Source: Nitrososphaerota archaeon (GTDB lineage: Archaea; Thermoproteota; Nitrososphaeria; Nitrososphaerales; UBA183). From it: DNA of 10,062 bases. The position numbers and the translations under genes were made by a program. The DNA lies in the NCBI GenBank assembly GCA_027886925.1, contig JAPCJN010000082.1, positions 1-10,062 on the forward strand, given 5' to 3'. Of this stretch, positions 1 through 6,540 are shown piece after piece. Each line of letters opens with the position of its first letter. Within the stretch, counting starts at the first letter, position 1. The notes under the pieces were generated by a model that made no database searches, was not told the origin of the DNA, and worked only from the letters and a program-made list of their open reading frames with translations.

Positions 1-218
1 CGATTACTGTCTTCTCGAACACCCCGGGTGTAACGATAGTCTCTGCAGCGCAATCATCCACGACGTCCACTTCCACATCCTCTTCGACATCCACCACTCA
101 GGCCACTGGCGTGCCGGAGTTCCCAGGCTCAGCAGCTCTAGTCGTCGTGGCGGCGTTGCTCCCATTGATTATCATCCTCAGGGGATGGGCGCGCGAGTCC
201 ATCAACAGCGGACTCTGA
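1..218 (+). CDS. C-terminal end of a surface protein with PEF-CTERM-like anchor (5' partial)
   Basis: The open frame enters from the left edge (first full codon at base 3) and ends at TGA 216-218, giving 71 residues. In order these show a short beta-type segment, a Ser/Thr-rich stretch of about 20 residues (residues 17-35), the tetrad PEFP after a Val, a hydrophobic helix of about 17 residues (SAALVVVAALLPLIIIL), and a basic tail (RGWARE). Stalk, PEF motif, membrane helix and basic tail is the layout of archaeal PEF-CTERM/PEFG-CTERM proteins. These are exported and are thought to be processed or anchored by an archaeosortase. The low-complexity Ser/Thr part is a likely O-glycosylated stalk. 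The function of the ectodomain cannot be told because it lies outside the window. The variant here is PEFP rather than PEFG, so a plain C-terminal membrane anchor without sortase processing is the main alternative. Confidence 0.75.
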   Translation, partial: ITVFSNTPGVTIVSAAQSSTTSTSTSSSTSTTQATGVPEFPGSAALVVVAALLPLIIILRGWARESINSGL

Positions 219-446
219 GAATGAGCAGGCCAGAGAGTACTGCGACTACTATTCCCGTCGGCCAAAACAGCTCCCACGATCCCCAGCATGAATATGCGCA
301 AGCCCCAGAGGGGACGTTCTCAACGAGATTCTTCTTCGCATCACCGGTACCGCGTCTGCGCCACATAGGCTCCACCGACTTTATCGAATCCGCGAAAGCG
401 CTAGGTTCGTTGGCTGCAAAAATCGGCCAAAAGAAGAGGGGCGGAT
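219..446. other. intergenic stretch without recognisable gene
   Basis: Open frames exist here on both strands, but their translations are low-complexity or basic, match no fold that I recognise, and overlap the anchor coding sequence upstream. A weak TTTATCG element around 379-385 could be a TATA box for the broken regulator that follows, but it is not a strong match. I see no tRNA, terminator hairpin or repeat. Confidence 0.4.
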
Positions 447-627
447 ATGATCGCTACCGTCCTTGAGATAATCAAGTGTCCCTCCGCAAGATCTCGGCAG
501 GCGCTTTATGACCGCAGTCTTCGCTGTCCTTCAGCAGGAATATCATACCTATTAGCAAGGACAAGAAGGTCCCGCGAGTGTATCGTACCGCGAGCATCTG
601 TCCAGACTCTCCCGGGACTGCTCGGCG
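447..627 (+). pseudogene. decayed winged-helix DNA-binding regulator
   Basis: An ATG at 447 sits 6 bases after a good Shine-Dalgarno run (GAGGGG, 435-440) and opens with MIATVLEIIK and then RSRQALYD. This is the pattern of helix 1 and helix 2 of the small one-domain archaeal winged-helix proteins (related to the HTH_45 type), in which an I..ILE..K helix is followed by a T/S-R-x-x-x-Y-x-A/R-x-L segment. The frame then loses the pattern. Moving one base forward at about 519 gives FAVLQQEYHTY, which fits the next helix (usual form S-x-x-Q-L-x-x-Y-L), followed by TAG at 553 and a Q-G-Q-E-G turn. One +1 shift and one stop therefore account for the loss. No Cys/His cluster or ligand domain is visible. 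It lies just upstream of the histidine kinase and may once have been part of the same regulatory locus. An alternative is an unrelated 62-residue open frame starting at the same ATG, but its second half looks random. Confidence 0.45.
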
Positions 628-628
628 T

Positions 629-635
629 GAGGTGA
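629..635 (+). promoter_or_regulatory. Shine-Dalgarno for the histidine kinase
   Basis: GAGGTGA lies 7 bases before the ATG at 643 and is complementary to the anti-SD at the 3' end of 16S rRNA. It fixes the kinase start. Confidence 0.8.
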
Positions 636-642
636 CCTATCC

Positions 643-2328
643 ATGAGCATTCCGGACGAGCGCACAGAGGTCCTGCGAGGGTCGGAAAACATACGTGGCG
701 CTGCGATGAAGTTCTTCGCGGATGCGAAGACGCGGATAGACGTCTGCGCCGCTACCGTGGCTCGAAACCAGCAGGAAGGAACGCAAGACCTTGCCCAGGC
801 TTACTTCGGCGCGGAGAAGAGAGGAGTGACGTTGAGGGTGCTTACTGAGATCACCCGGGAAAACGTGGCATACTGCAAAGGACTGATGAAGGTCGTGCAA
901 TTCCGTCATCTGGATGGCTCGCGGGGGAACTTCGCAATCACCGACAACGAGTACATCGCAAACCCTGGTACCGAGGAGTTCAGCATGGCGGGCCCCATCC
1001 TTTACAGCAACGAAGCCGCGTTCGTCAGGAACCAGCGCGCTGTATTCGACGCCCTGTGGGAAGGGGCAACGCCTGCGGAAGAAAGGATCTCCGAGATTGA
1101 GCAGGGAACGGTCCCACCGAGAATCGAGGTAATCAGAGACCCCCAAAAGGTCCGAGAGCGGTTTGTGGACCTCATCGGACAAGCTAAGGACGAAATTCAG
1201 CGTCTCTTGCCCACCGTCAACGCTTTCCGTCGAGAGGAGAAGATAGGAGTGGTCGATTCGCTGTGGGTCGCCGCCACTGAGCGTGGGGTAAGGGTCTCGA
1301 TGCTCACCCCGGATTCTCTCGTTCAGCAATCCCTCCAAACGATCAACAAACAGGGAGAGCTTACCTTTGGGAGGAAGCTGATCGAGCACAGGTCCATAGT
1401 GGAAGCCCCGACTCGCGGCACGGTCACCGTCCTAATAGTCGACAGGAACGCGTCACTCATCATAGAACAGAAGGACGACTCGCAGCTAGACTTCGCCGAG
1501 GCGATAGGCCTCGCAACCTTCTCCAGCAGCACCTCCACCGTGAAGGCGAACATCCAGTTCTTCGAGAGGACGTGGGAGCAGGTCGAATTGGAGGAGAGAG
1601 AAAAGGTCGCGCTCAACAATGAGAAGCGTGCCAGAAGGTCCGCGGAGCTGTTGCAGGACATCCTCTCGCACGACATCAGGAACTACAACCAGATCGCGGT
1701 CACGAGCGCCGAGGTGCTGCAGGCCGACCAGGCGAACGCAGAGGAAAAGCGGGCTCTGCTCGACGCAATTTTGAAGGCGACAAGGGGTTCGAGCGACCTC
1801 ATCCAACGAACCAAGAAATTGGGAAGTATCCTTTCGCAGGCCGATGTAGAGCTCTATCCCATCGACGTCGAGCGGTCGCTGCAAACTTCAGTTGCCTTGA
1901 TCATCAAAGCCCATCCCGAAAGGTCCATAAATCTGTCGGCCTCGGTTGAGTCGGGAGCACAGGTGCTTGCGGACGACCTGCTGGAGGAGGTCTTCACGAA
2001 CGTCCTATCGAACTCGGTCAACTACACCGAAAGAGACGAGGTGCCCGTCGAAATTCAGATGGAGGAGGTGGAGGCTGTGGTCATCGACGAGAAGCGGCGG
2101 CCGTACTGGAAGATAACTTTCACGGACCAAGGAAAGGGCATACCTGACAAGTTGAAGGAGAAGATATTCACGCGTTACCTGAGCTCGGCAACCGGAGCAG
2201 GCCTCGGGCTCTCCATAGTTCATGCGCTCATCGTTGAAAGGTATTCGGGAAAGGTAGCGATCACGGACAGGGTGGAAGGAGATTACAAAAAGGGGACCAA
2301 GGTGGAAGTGTGGTTGCCGAAGGCTTGA
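643..2328 (+). CDS. cytosolic sensor histidine kinase with tandem N-terminal sensor domains
   Basis: This is a 561-residue ATP-dependent protein-histidine kinase. No membrane helix is present, so it senses an internal signal. Residues about 8-155 and 165-315 form two similar alpha/beta sensor units. The first carries the thaumarchaeal signature RVLTEITRENVAYCK, followed by RHLDG and an NEYIA strand. Both units end in an F..(F/T)W helix. These units resemble the PLD-like/TrmB-C-type sensors common in thaumarchaeal kinases. A short coiled coil (about 310-340) leads to the dimerisation/phosphoacceptor helix with the H-box SHDIRN (His343). The catalytic domain follows: N-box NVLSN (Asn453, Asn457), G1 box DQGKGI (495-500) and G2 box GAGLGLSIV (518-526). 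All key residues are intact. The start is supported by a strong Shine-Dalgarno. The receiver gene about 100 bases downstream on the same strand is the obvious phosphorylation partner. The ligand cannot be deduced. Confidence 0.93.
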   Translation: MSIPDERTEVLRGSENIRGAAMKFFADAKTRIDVCAATVARNQQEGTQDLAQAYFGAEKRGVTLRVLTEITRENVAYCKGLMKVVQFRHLDGSRGNFAITDNEYIANPGTEEFSMAGPILYSNEAAFVRNQRAVFDALWEGATPAEERISEIEQGTVPPRIEVIRDPQKVRERFVDLIGQAKDEIQRLLPTVNAFRREEKIGVVDSLWVAATERGVRVSMLTPDSLVQQSLQTINKQGELTFGRKLIEHRSIVEAPTRGTVTVLIVDRNASLIIEQKDDSQLDFAEAIGLATFSSSTSTVKANIQFFERTWEQVELEEREKVALNNEKRARRSAELLQDILSHDIRNYNQIAVTSAEVLQADQANAEEKRALLDAILKATRGSSDLIQRTKKLGSILSQADVELYPIDVERSLQTSVALIIKAHPERSINLSASVESGAQVLADDLLEEVFTNVLSNSVNYTERDEVPVEIQMEEVEAVVIDEKRRPYWKITFTDQGKGIPDKLKEKIFTRYLSSATGAGLGLSIVHALIVERYSGKVAITDRVEGDYKKGTKVEVWLPKA

Positions 2329-2432
2329 ACCTTCGGCCCGTCTACTCTTGGAACCCCGCGTCCTACGTAAGGTCAATCAATTTGCAACGAGCAGCGGCCA
2401 GCGGAAACGAAAATGCCGTTAGGCAGTCTTCG

Positions 2433-2816
2433 ATGCCGCACCAACACGGAGACAAGAAAATCGGCAAAAGGGTTGCGATCGTCGACGACGAGGAAGACCT
2501 GGCATTGGTCATCTCGATGCTGGTCAGGCATCTGGGGTATGAAATCGAGTGCATCGCCCACGACGGGGACGAGATCGTTCGAGCTGTGACCGACGGAAAA
2601 CACCCGGACGTGATAATAATGGACTATCGCATGCCGGTCATGAATGGGCTCCAGGCCGCCGAGATGGTTCTGAAGGAGTTGCCCGACGTGAGGATCATAA
2701 TTGTCAGCGCCGACGACTCGGTCAGGCAGGCCGCCCTGTCTGCCGGGCTATTCTTCCTTCCAAAACCATTCTCCAGTGCGGCGCTCGGGCGGGTTCTCGA
2801 AAGTCTTGTTGGGTAG
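2433..2816 (+). CDS. single-domain response regulator (receiver)
   Basis: This 127-residue protein is a bare REC domain with every catalytic residue: acidic pair Asp18/Asp19 (IVDDEEDL), phosphoacceptor Asp64 (IIMDYRMP), Ser92 (IIIVSADD) and Lys111 (LPKPF). It has no DNA-binding or enzymatic output domain, so it must act by protein contact, as CheY/Spo0F-like proteins do, or as a phosphate sink for the kinase encoded upstream. I chose ATG 2433 because conserved REC sequence begins about 12 residues later. The frame is open further back to a GTG at 2310 that overlaps the kinase end and has a GGTGG a few bases before it. That start would add 41 residues with no domain character, so it is less likely but would couple translation to the kinase. 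No strong Shine-Dalgarno precedes 2433. Confidence 0.9.
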   Translation: MPHQHGDKKIGKRVAIVDDEEDLALVISMLVRHLGYEIECIAHDGDEIVRAVTDGKHPDVIIMDYRMPVMNGLQAAEMVLKELPDVRIIIVSADDSVRQAALSAGLFFLPKPFSSAALGRVLESLVG

Positions 2817-2903
2817 CTCTAGCCTGGTCGCACCTGCTTCGGACTACATCTCAGCTCCCTGTCGGTCGCCGGTAGCTCATCTATGCGTGATATCTTCGAG
2901 GTC

Positions 2904-2970
2904 GGGCCGGTCGTCTAATCTGGTAGCGCCACCCCCAGGGGGGTGCTCTAACGCTTTTACAACGCGGTCC
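2904..2970 (+). pseudogene. degenerate tRNA-like sequence (tRNA-Pro-like 5' half)
   Basis: GGGCCGG followed by TC and GTCTAATCTGGTAG reads like the acceptor 5' strand, position U8 and the D-arm of an archaeal tRNA, with GG at the usual D-loop place. The CGCCACCC that follows resembles the D-arm/anticodon-stem junction of tRNA-Pro, but two or three bases are missing. CGGTCC at 2965-2970 can pair with GGGCCG at the start (one G-U). Against a working tRNA: total length is only 67, there is no TTCRA T-loop, the D-stem is broken by mismatches, and the anticodon loop is not canonical. It could be a tRNA relic or chance resemblance. Confidence 0.25.
2930..2945 (+). terminator. GC hairpin with downstream T-run, possible terminator
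   Basis: CACCCC pairs with GGGGTG around a CAGG loop, and a TTTT run follows at 2955-2958. It lies about 115 bases after the receiver stop and could end the kinase-receiver transcript. Archaeal termination depends mainly on T-runs and this one is short. The same bases form part of the tRNA-like stretch, so the call is weak. Confidence 0.3.
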
Positions 2971-3004
2971 TTTTGGTGCATCCCAATCGTATCATGTTGC
3001 TGAG

Positions 3005-3011
3005 TATAAAT
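3005..3011 (+). promoter_or_regulatory. TATA box upstream of the broken cupin gene
   Basis: TATAAAT sits in otherwise mixed sequence. Transcription would start near 3030, leaving a leader of about 80 bases before the Shine-Dalgarno at 3101 and ATG at 3111. Confidence 0.5.
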
Positions 3012-3061
3012 GCCCCAAGGAAGCTTGAACCCGCGAATTCTCTCACGGTAGATTTCTTGTG

Positions 3062-3106
3062 CCTTGGCGGTCCGAGTGGGGGGACTCGCCCAAAATAATC
3101 AAGGAG
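3062..3106 (+). promoter_or_regulatory. leader hairpin covering the Shine-Dalgarno of the broken cupin gene
   Basis: CCTTGG (3062-3067) can pair with TCAAGG (3099-3104), which overlaps the Shine-Dalgarno AAGGAG (3101-3106). Inside the loop, CGAGT (3073-3077) pairs with ACTCG (3084-3088) around six G's. If formed, the structure would hide the ribosome-binding site, as a translational switch or RNA thermometer would. The pairing is visible in the sequence; a regulatory use is inference, and the gene it would control is now broken. Confidence 0.3.
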
Positions 3107-3110
3107 ACAT

Positions 3111-3484
3111 ATGAATAAATGGTACCCAAAAAAGGTGAAAGGTCAGCTGCACTACAGATGGAACGTTCCTTGAATTCCGCTGTACTTTGACTCAAGACTC
3201 TTGAGACCTAGTCCAGCGAGAAAAGTGAGAAGCGACAGTCACCACTGATTCTCCGGGTGAAGAGTATCTACTGGAGCAGTATGATACGATTTTCTTTCCG
3301 CCCGGATCTTTCCATCAGTTATCGAATGCCGGAGATGAGCCCCTCATTTCGGTGTCTGTCGGTGGACCCCCCCGTTACCATAGCTGGAAAGTTCCTAGGT
3401 GATGTGCCACCTGGCAAGGCGAAAACCGCTTGGTATGAGAGTGAATACAAAGAGGCAATGAAGAAACGGGCCAAAAAGAATTAA
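3111..3484 (+). pseudogene. broken small cupin-domain protein
   Basis: ATG 3111 follows a strong Shine-Dalgarno (AAGGAG, 3101-3106) and opens with MNKWYPKKVKGQLHYRWNVP, then hits TGA at 3171-3173. The same frame runs on through IPLYFDSRLLRP to a second TGA at 3246. One base forward, from about 3244, the translation reads GEEYLLEQYDTIFF and then PPGSFHQLSN (3298-3327). This is the cupin motif 2 (P-x-G-x-x-H-x-x-x-N) preceded by the usual strand, followed by AGDEPLISVSV. That frame ends at TGA 3400. A second +1 step at a run of seven C's (3367-3373) opens a frame that ends in a basic tail (WYESEYKEAMKKRAKKN) with TAA at 3482-3484. One stop and two +1 shifts thus separate the pieces of a protein of about 120 residues. 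Cupin motif 1 with its HxH metal ligands is not recognisable. Separate tiny genes are an alternative, but the ordered reassembly argues for one decayed gene. Confidence 0.6.
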
Positions 3485-3700
3485 CAGACGTTTTGCTTAA
3501 TTATATCTTGTGAACGTACGGCCCCGCTGAGATCGGAAGTGACCGACACCGACGAAAATTATGGTCGTCCAACTCTAAAGCCCTGTCTCATCGAGACAAT
3601 AGTCCGCTAGCGTAAGGGTACGGGTTCGATTACCCAAATCGTCGCCTTTCACAAGGCCCAGCTTCAAAGCTTATCTAAAGTAAATGAGGGCAAATAACTC
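3485..3700 (+). promoter_or_regulatory. spacer with TATA-like box and two hairpins; possible small RNA or leader
   Basis: TTAATTATAT at 3497-3506 is a good archaeal TATA candidate. Downstream lie a hairpin of TGTCTC/GAGACA with a 3-base loop (3584-3598) and one of GGGTA/TACCC with a 10-base loop (3616-3635). No credible open frame follows the TATA-like box, so either a non-coding transcript starts near 3530 or a long leader runs into the gene at 3701. Confidence 0.3.
3670..3679 (+). promoter_or_regulatory. TATA-like element for the LGFP-zincin gene
   Basis: CTTATCTAAA is centred about 26 bases before ATG 3701, the spacing expected for a leaderless archaeal transcript starting at or next to that ATG. 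The only Shine-Dalgarno candidate, GAGGG at 3686-3690, is 10 bases from the ATG and would be lost or at the extreme end of such a transcript. Confidence 0.4.
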
Positions 3701-6343
3701 ATGCCAATTCACCCGGGTGGACCTATGCCTCCAAAGCCGACCGACTCCGAGAACGGTTCATTTCCTGCGGGGGTTCACGATCGCCAGATGTCCCAGGCTG
3801 TTCTCGGCATCACCGTCAGCGCTGATGCCCCCAGCCTGACAGCAAAAGTTACAGCCGGGTCGCCCATTTTCAAGGTCCTAAACGTCACTGCCTACGATTT
3901 GGTTCTCCAGGCGGTCGACCCCACCGAGCTCCCACCCGGCCACCATGGGGCTGTCTTTGACTGGAGAGAACAGAATCCTGTAAGTTCGGACGGAGTAGCG
4001 CCGCTGCCCGTGAAACAGGGCCAGAGAGTCTACCTCAACGTAGTCGTCTATGTGCCGCTACATGCCGTTCCGCCGGGGAACTTTACTGGCACGGTCGTCC
4101 TTCAGGGTGGGGGGCTCACAAAGACCGTGGCGCTCCAAGGTACATATTTGGGAGTCGATGAAACGAGCGCGATCGGACAGAAGTGGCTCGAGATGGGTGG
4201 CGAGCCAACTTTCGGCAACGTGCTTTCGAACGAAAACGCAGCTCTCGACCAAAAGGGAACGGTACAGGAGTTCGCCAATGGCGCGTTGTATGAATTGCCG
4301 CTACCAAAAGTCCCCGTTGGACCGTCGTCAGCGCCCGTGTCGGGGTCTCTGCTAGCCGCCGAATCTACATCTAATGCGAGTATCCCTGTGAACGTCTCTC
4401 CAAAAGTCCCGGGGACCACGAAGTCGGCAACACAATCCGCCGTCGCGATGCGTGCTCCCGTGGATGCCGGTCCAAGAGCTGCAAAAGAAGCGCTGATTCC
4501 GGCCGGTCTGCGGACAGAAGTCCATTATTTTTCCCCCGCCGTCTACGCAAAGTGGACCTCGCTCGCCACTGCGACAGGCTCGGCGGGTGGTCCGGTCTGG
4601 GACGCCCTAGGATTTCCTAAAGAGGACACTTTCACTACTGCGGAGGGGGGTCAGGCTCTTCGCTTTCAGGGCGGCGCCATCGTAGTACGCAACAGCCAGC
4701 AAGCCTTCGTCGTCTACGGAGCCATCTACGCCCACTACGCGCAACTTGGGAACCTCTCCGACCCGAACCGTCAACCGGAGGTGGGTTTGCCTATCTCCGA
4801 CGAACAAGCAGCCCTTTCGAATCGGGGAAGACTGTCAAGGTTTGACTTCGGCGACGTTTATTGGGACTCGAACGTCGGAGCGCACGAAGTGCAAGGCGAC
4901 ATCCGACAGCACTGGAGTGACCTCGGCGGTGCAGGTGGCTTCCTCGGGTTTCCGCTCACGGACGAAACCGGCACCACTGACGGTGTGGGCCATTACAACC
5001 GCTTCGAAGGCGGGGTAATCTTTTGGACGCCAAATACGGGCCCCCACGAGGTTCACGGTGCAATCCTCGATCGTTGGAGTTCTCTCGGGTTCGAGCGCAG
5101 CTATCTCGGTTACCCGACCTCGGACGAGGGCAATGGATCTCTGCCATATCCTCTCTCCGTGCCAGACCGCGTCAGCTCCTTCCAGTTCGGGAAGATCGGT
5201 TGGACTTCCCAGACTGGGGCCTTCGAAAGCCCAGACTCTGTTACGAAGAGCCAGCAGATCCTCACGCCCGCGGGCACAGCGCTTGGCGGCACGGTGACCT
5301 TCACTCTTTGGAGTAACGGCAACTACGGGGTCCAGTTCCACATGCACGACAGCGGCTTACCTGATTATGACTTCCAGGCGCGCGCAATCTTCACGACGTC
5401 GACCGGCCTGAACCTAGTGGCGGCGCACGACGGTCATGTGGAAGGTACGGTCTCGACGACCCTCAGCCACGCCCCATACCGGGATGATGACCACAATGAA
5501 AGCGGCCACAACCCCTTCATCCAGCTTCACTGGTCTGACATACAGAACGGCACGCTTTGGGTCACGAAGGACTACTCGGCCACGGGAGTTGTCGGTTTCT
5601 TTGAGGATTTGGCGAAGGCCATACTCGACGTCGGCGCAGCTGCTGCCGGAGGGGCTCTCGGTTTGGTCATCGGGATCGGCTCGGAAGTCGGCAAGCTCTT
5701 CGGCGACCTGGGGCTCGGCGGCGCGTTCGGGGTGATCGCCGGCGTGGTCGTTTTCGCGTTCACAGGGAACGTGGCACTGGCCACTCTGGCCGGGGTGGCC
5801 GTAGGCGCTGTGACAAATTCCATGATCAACCAACGTCCGATCTCTCAGGCGGAGTATGACATGGCTAACGGCGTGTTTAGTGGGTCACTTCCGCCGCGCG
5901 ACCAAATCGTGCTGACAGACCTGAGCGGCATTGGAGGTCGAGCTTTTACGATGCCCGGGGTCGACGGGAAGATTTACGTAAATCTCGGTGATGCCTACAA
6001 CGACCCCGTCAATTACACCAAGAACGGCGCGTATCCGACGACAGGGCAGCTATTGGTCCATGAACTTACCCACGCATGGCAGATCTACCACGCCACATTC
6101 TTGCCTGGATTCGTGTGCGCGGGTATCGTAAATCAAGCAAATTACAACGTAGGTCAGAGTGTCTACACGTATGGGCCTCCGGGGCCGGGCTGGGGTGACT
6201 TCAATTTGGAGGCTCAGGGCGCAATGGTGGACCAATGGTTCGGTGGAACGCCTACGGTCGTCGCTCCTTATCGCAAGGCTATGGATCCCGGCGACCCGTA
6301 CTTCGGCTATATCGCCAACAACATCCGGACTGGTACGACATAG
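3701..6343 (+). CDS. LGFP-repeat propeller protein with C-terminal HELTH zincin-like domain
   Basis: This 880-residue multidomain protein starts with a polar, Pro-rich segment; there is no signal peptide. Residues about 35-150 look like an Ig-type beta sandwich. Five LGFP-type repeats follow, at about 158-198, 280-340, 341-396, 399-452 and 454-510, with cores such as FLGFPLTDE, SYLGYPTSDE and VGLPISDE and W..LGG helices. Five such repeats would fit a propeller. A Ser/Ala/Pro linker (200-265) separates the first from the rest. Residues 515-628 form another beta domain rich in aromatic and His residues. A glycine-rich hydrophobic stretch (about 636-708, glycine-zipper spacing, two or three possible membrane helices) leads into a domain with LLVHELTHAWQIYH, a zinc-binding HExxH (His787, Glu788, His791) and a later NLEAQ (Glu837) as possible third ligand. 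HELTHxWQ followed by an E-x-Q helix recurs in uncharacterised bacterial zincin-like proteins of the DUF4157/vgr-related kind. Substrate and localisation are unknown. LGFP repeats are best known from Actinobacteria cell-envelope proteins, so acquisition by transfer is likely. Confidence 0.88.
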   Translation: MPIHPGGPMPPKPTDSENGSFPAGVHDRQMSQAVLGITVSADAPSLTAKVTAGSPIFKVLNVTAYDLVLQAVDPTELPPGHHGAVFDWREQNPVSSDGVAPLPVKQGQRVYLNVVVYVPLHAVPPGNFTGTVVLQGGGLTKTVALQGTYLGVDETSAIGQKWLEMGGEPTFGNVLSNENAALDQKGTVQEFANGALYELPLPKVPVGPSSAPVSGSLLAAESTSNASIPVNVSPKVPGTTKSATQSAVAMRAPVDAGPRAAKEALIPAGLRTEVHYFSPAVYAKWTSLATATGSAGGPVWDALGFPKEDTFTTAEGGQALRFQGGAIVVRNSQQAFVVYGAIYAHYAQLGNLSDPNRQPEVGLPISDEQAALSNRGRLSRFDFGDVYWDSNVGAHEVQGDIRQHWSDLGGAGGFLGFPLTDETGTTDGVGHYNRFEGGVIFWTPNTGPHEVHGAILDRWSSLGFERSYLGYPTSDEGNGSLPYPLSVPDRVSSFQFGKIGWTSQTGAFESPDSVTKSQQILTPAGTALGGTVTFTLWSNGNYGVQFHMHDSGLPDYDFQARAIFTTSTGLNLVAAHDGHVEGTVSTTLSHAPYRDDDHNESGHNPFIQLHWSDIQNGTLWVTKDYSATGVVGFFEDLAKAILDVGAAAAGGALGLVIGIGSEVGKLFGDLGLGGAFGVIAGVVVFAFTGNVALATLAGVAVGAVTNSMINQRPISQAEYDMANGVFSGSLPPRDQIVLTDLSGIGGRAFTMPGVDGKIYVNLGDAYNDPVNYTKNGAYPTTGQLLVHELTHAWQIYHATFLPGFVCAGIVNQANYNVGQSVYTYGPPGPGWGDFNLEAQGAMVDQWFGGTPTVVAPYRKAMDPGDPYFGYIANNIRTGTT

Positions 6344-6540
6344 GCAGCGCCATCATCAGTGCTTTCGCAAGTCCGGGAAGTTGCTCTTCGAAGGCATGAG
6401 CAGCCACCTGTCCTGCATGAAAGGCGGGGTTCTGCCCCAAGAGAAACATGGTAGTTCAGTGGTCGTAGGGATTGTTTGCGTTCCCTGACCTATCAATGCA
6501 TTTTTTCCTTTTCCAGAGCAACCTGACCGCATAGGGCGAC
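6344..6540. other. spacer between convergent genes
   Basis: The stretch separates the stop of the rightward zincin gene from the stop of the leftward FN3-like gene. It holds a small GGGG/CCCC hairpin (6426-6438), a T-rich terminator candidate (6501-6512) and a short D-arm-like sequence near 6447-6470. No coding frame is convincing. Confidence 0.5.
6501..6512 (+). terminator. T-tract terminator for the LGFP-zincin gene
   Basis: TTTTTTCCTTTT is the strongest T-tract downstream of the gene ending at 6343 and fits archaeal intrinsic termination, which relies on T-runs more than hairpins. It lies 158 bases past the stop and before the convergent gene's end, where a terminator is expected. Confidence 0.5.

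Larger units (their letters stand above)
2817..3110. other. gene-free spacer after the two-component genes
   Basis: No protein-coding frame here looks real. The stretch contains a GC hairpin (2930-2945), a degenerate tRNA-like sequence (2904-2970), a TATA box (3005-3011) and a structured leader ahead of the broken cupin gene. Each is listed separately. Confidence 0.5.

Noticed and set aside
185..466. Plus-strand open frame of 93 codons.
   Set aside because: It begins inside the anchor coding sequence, has low-complexity composition and no recognisable fold, and overlaps the better-supported regulator relic in another frame.
3257..3484. Plus-strand open frame of 75 codons as an intact gene.
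   Set aside because: Only its last third looks protein-like. The first part is an out-of-frame reading of the cupin motif region, so it is part of the broken cupin gene.
3529..3538. AGATCGGAAG matches the first ten bases of a common sequencing adapter.
   Set aside because: The match stops after ten bases and the sequence continues differently, so there is no sign of adapter contamination or a chimeric join.
3584..3640. GGGTTCGAT followed by TACCC suggested the T-arm of a tRNA.
   Set aside because: With the T-loop placed normally the 5-bp stem does not pair, and no D-arm or acceptor fits upstream. Only a simple GGGTA/TACCC hairpin remains.
4835..5347. Long minus-strand open frame of 170 codons inside the zincin gene.
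   Set aside because: It is the antisense shadow of a GC-rich coding sequence. The plus-strand frame has clear LGFP repeats across the whole stretch.
6447..6490. TAGTTCAGTGGT resembles a tRNA D-arm.
   Set aside because: The D-stem pairs only with wobbles, and no anticodon or T-arm follows. It is probably a chance match.
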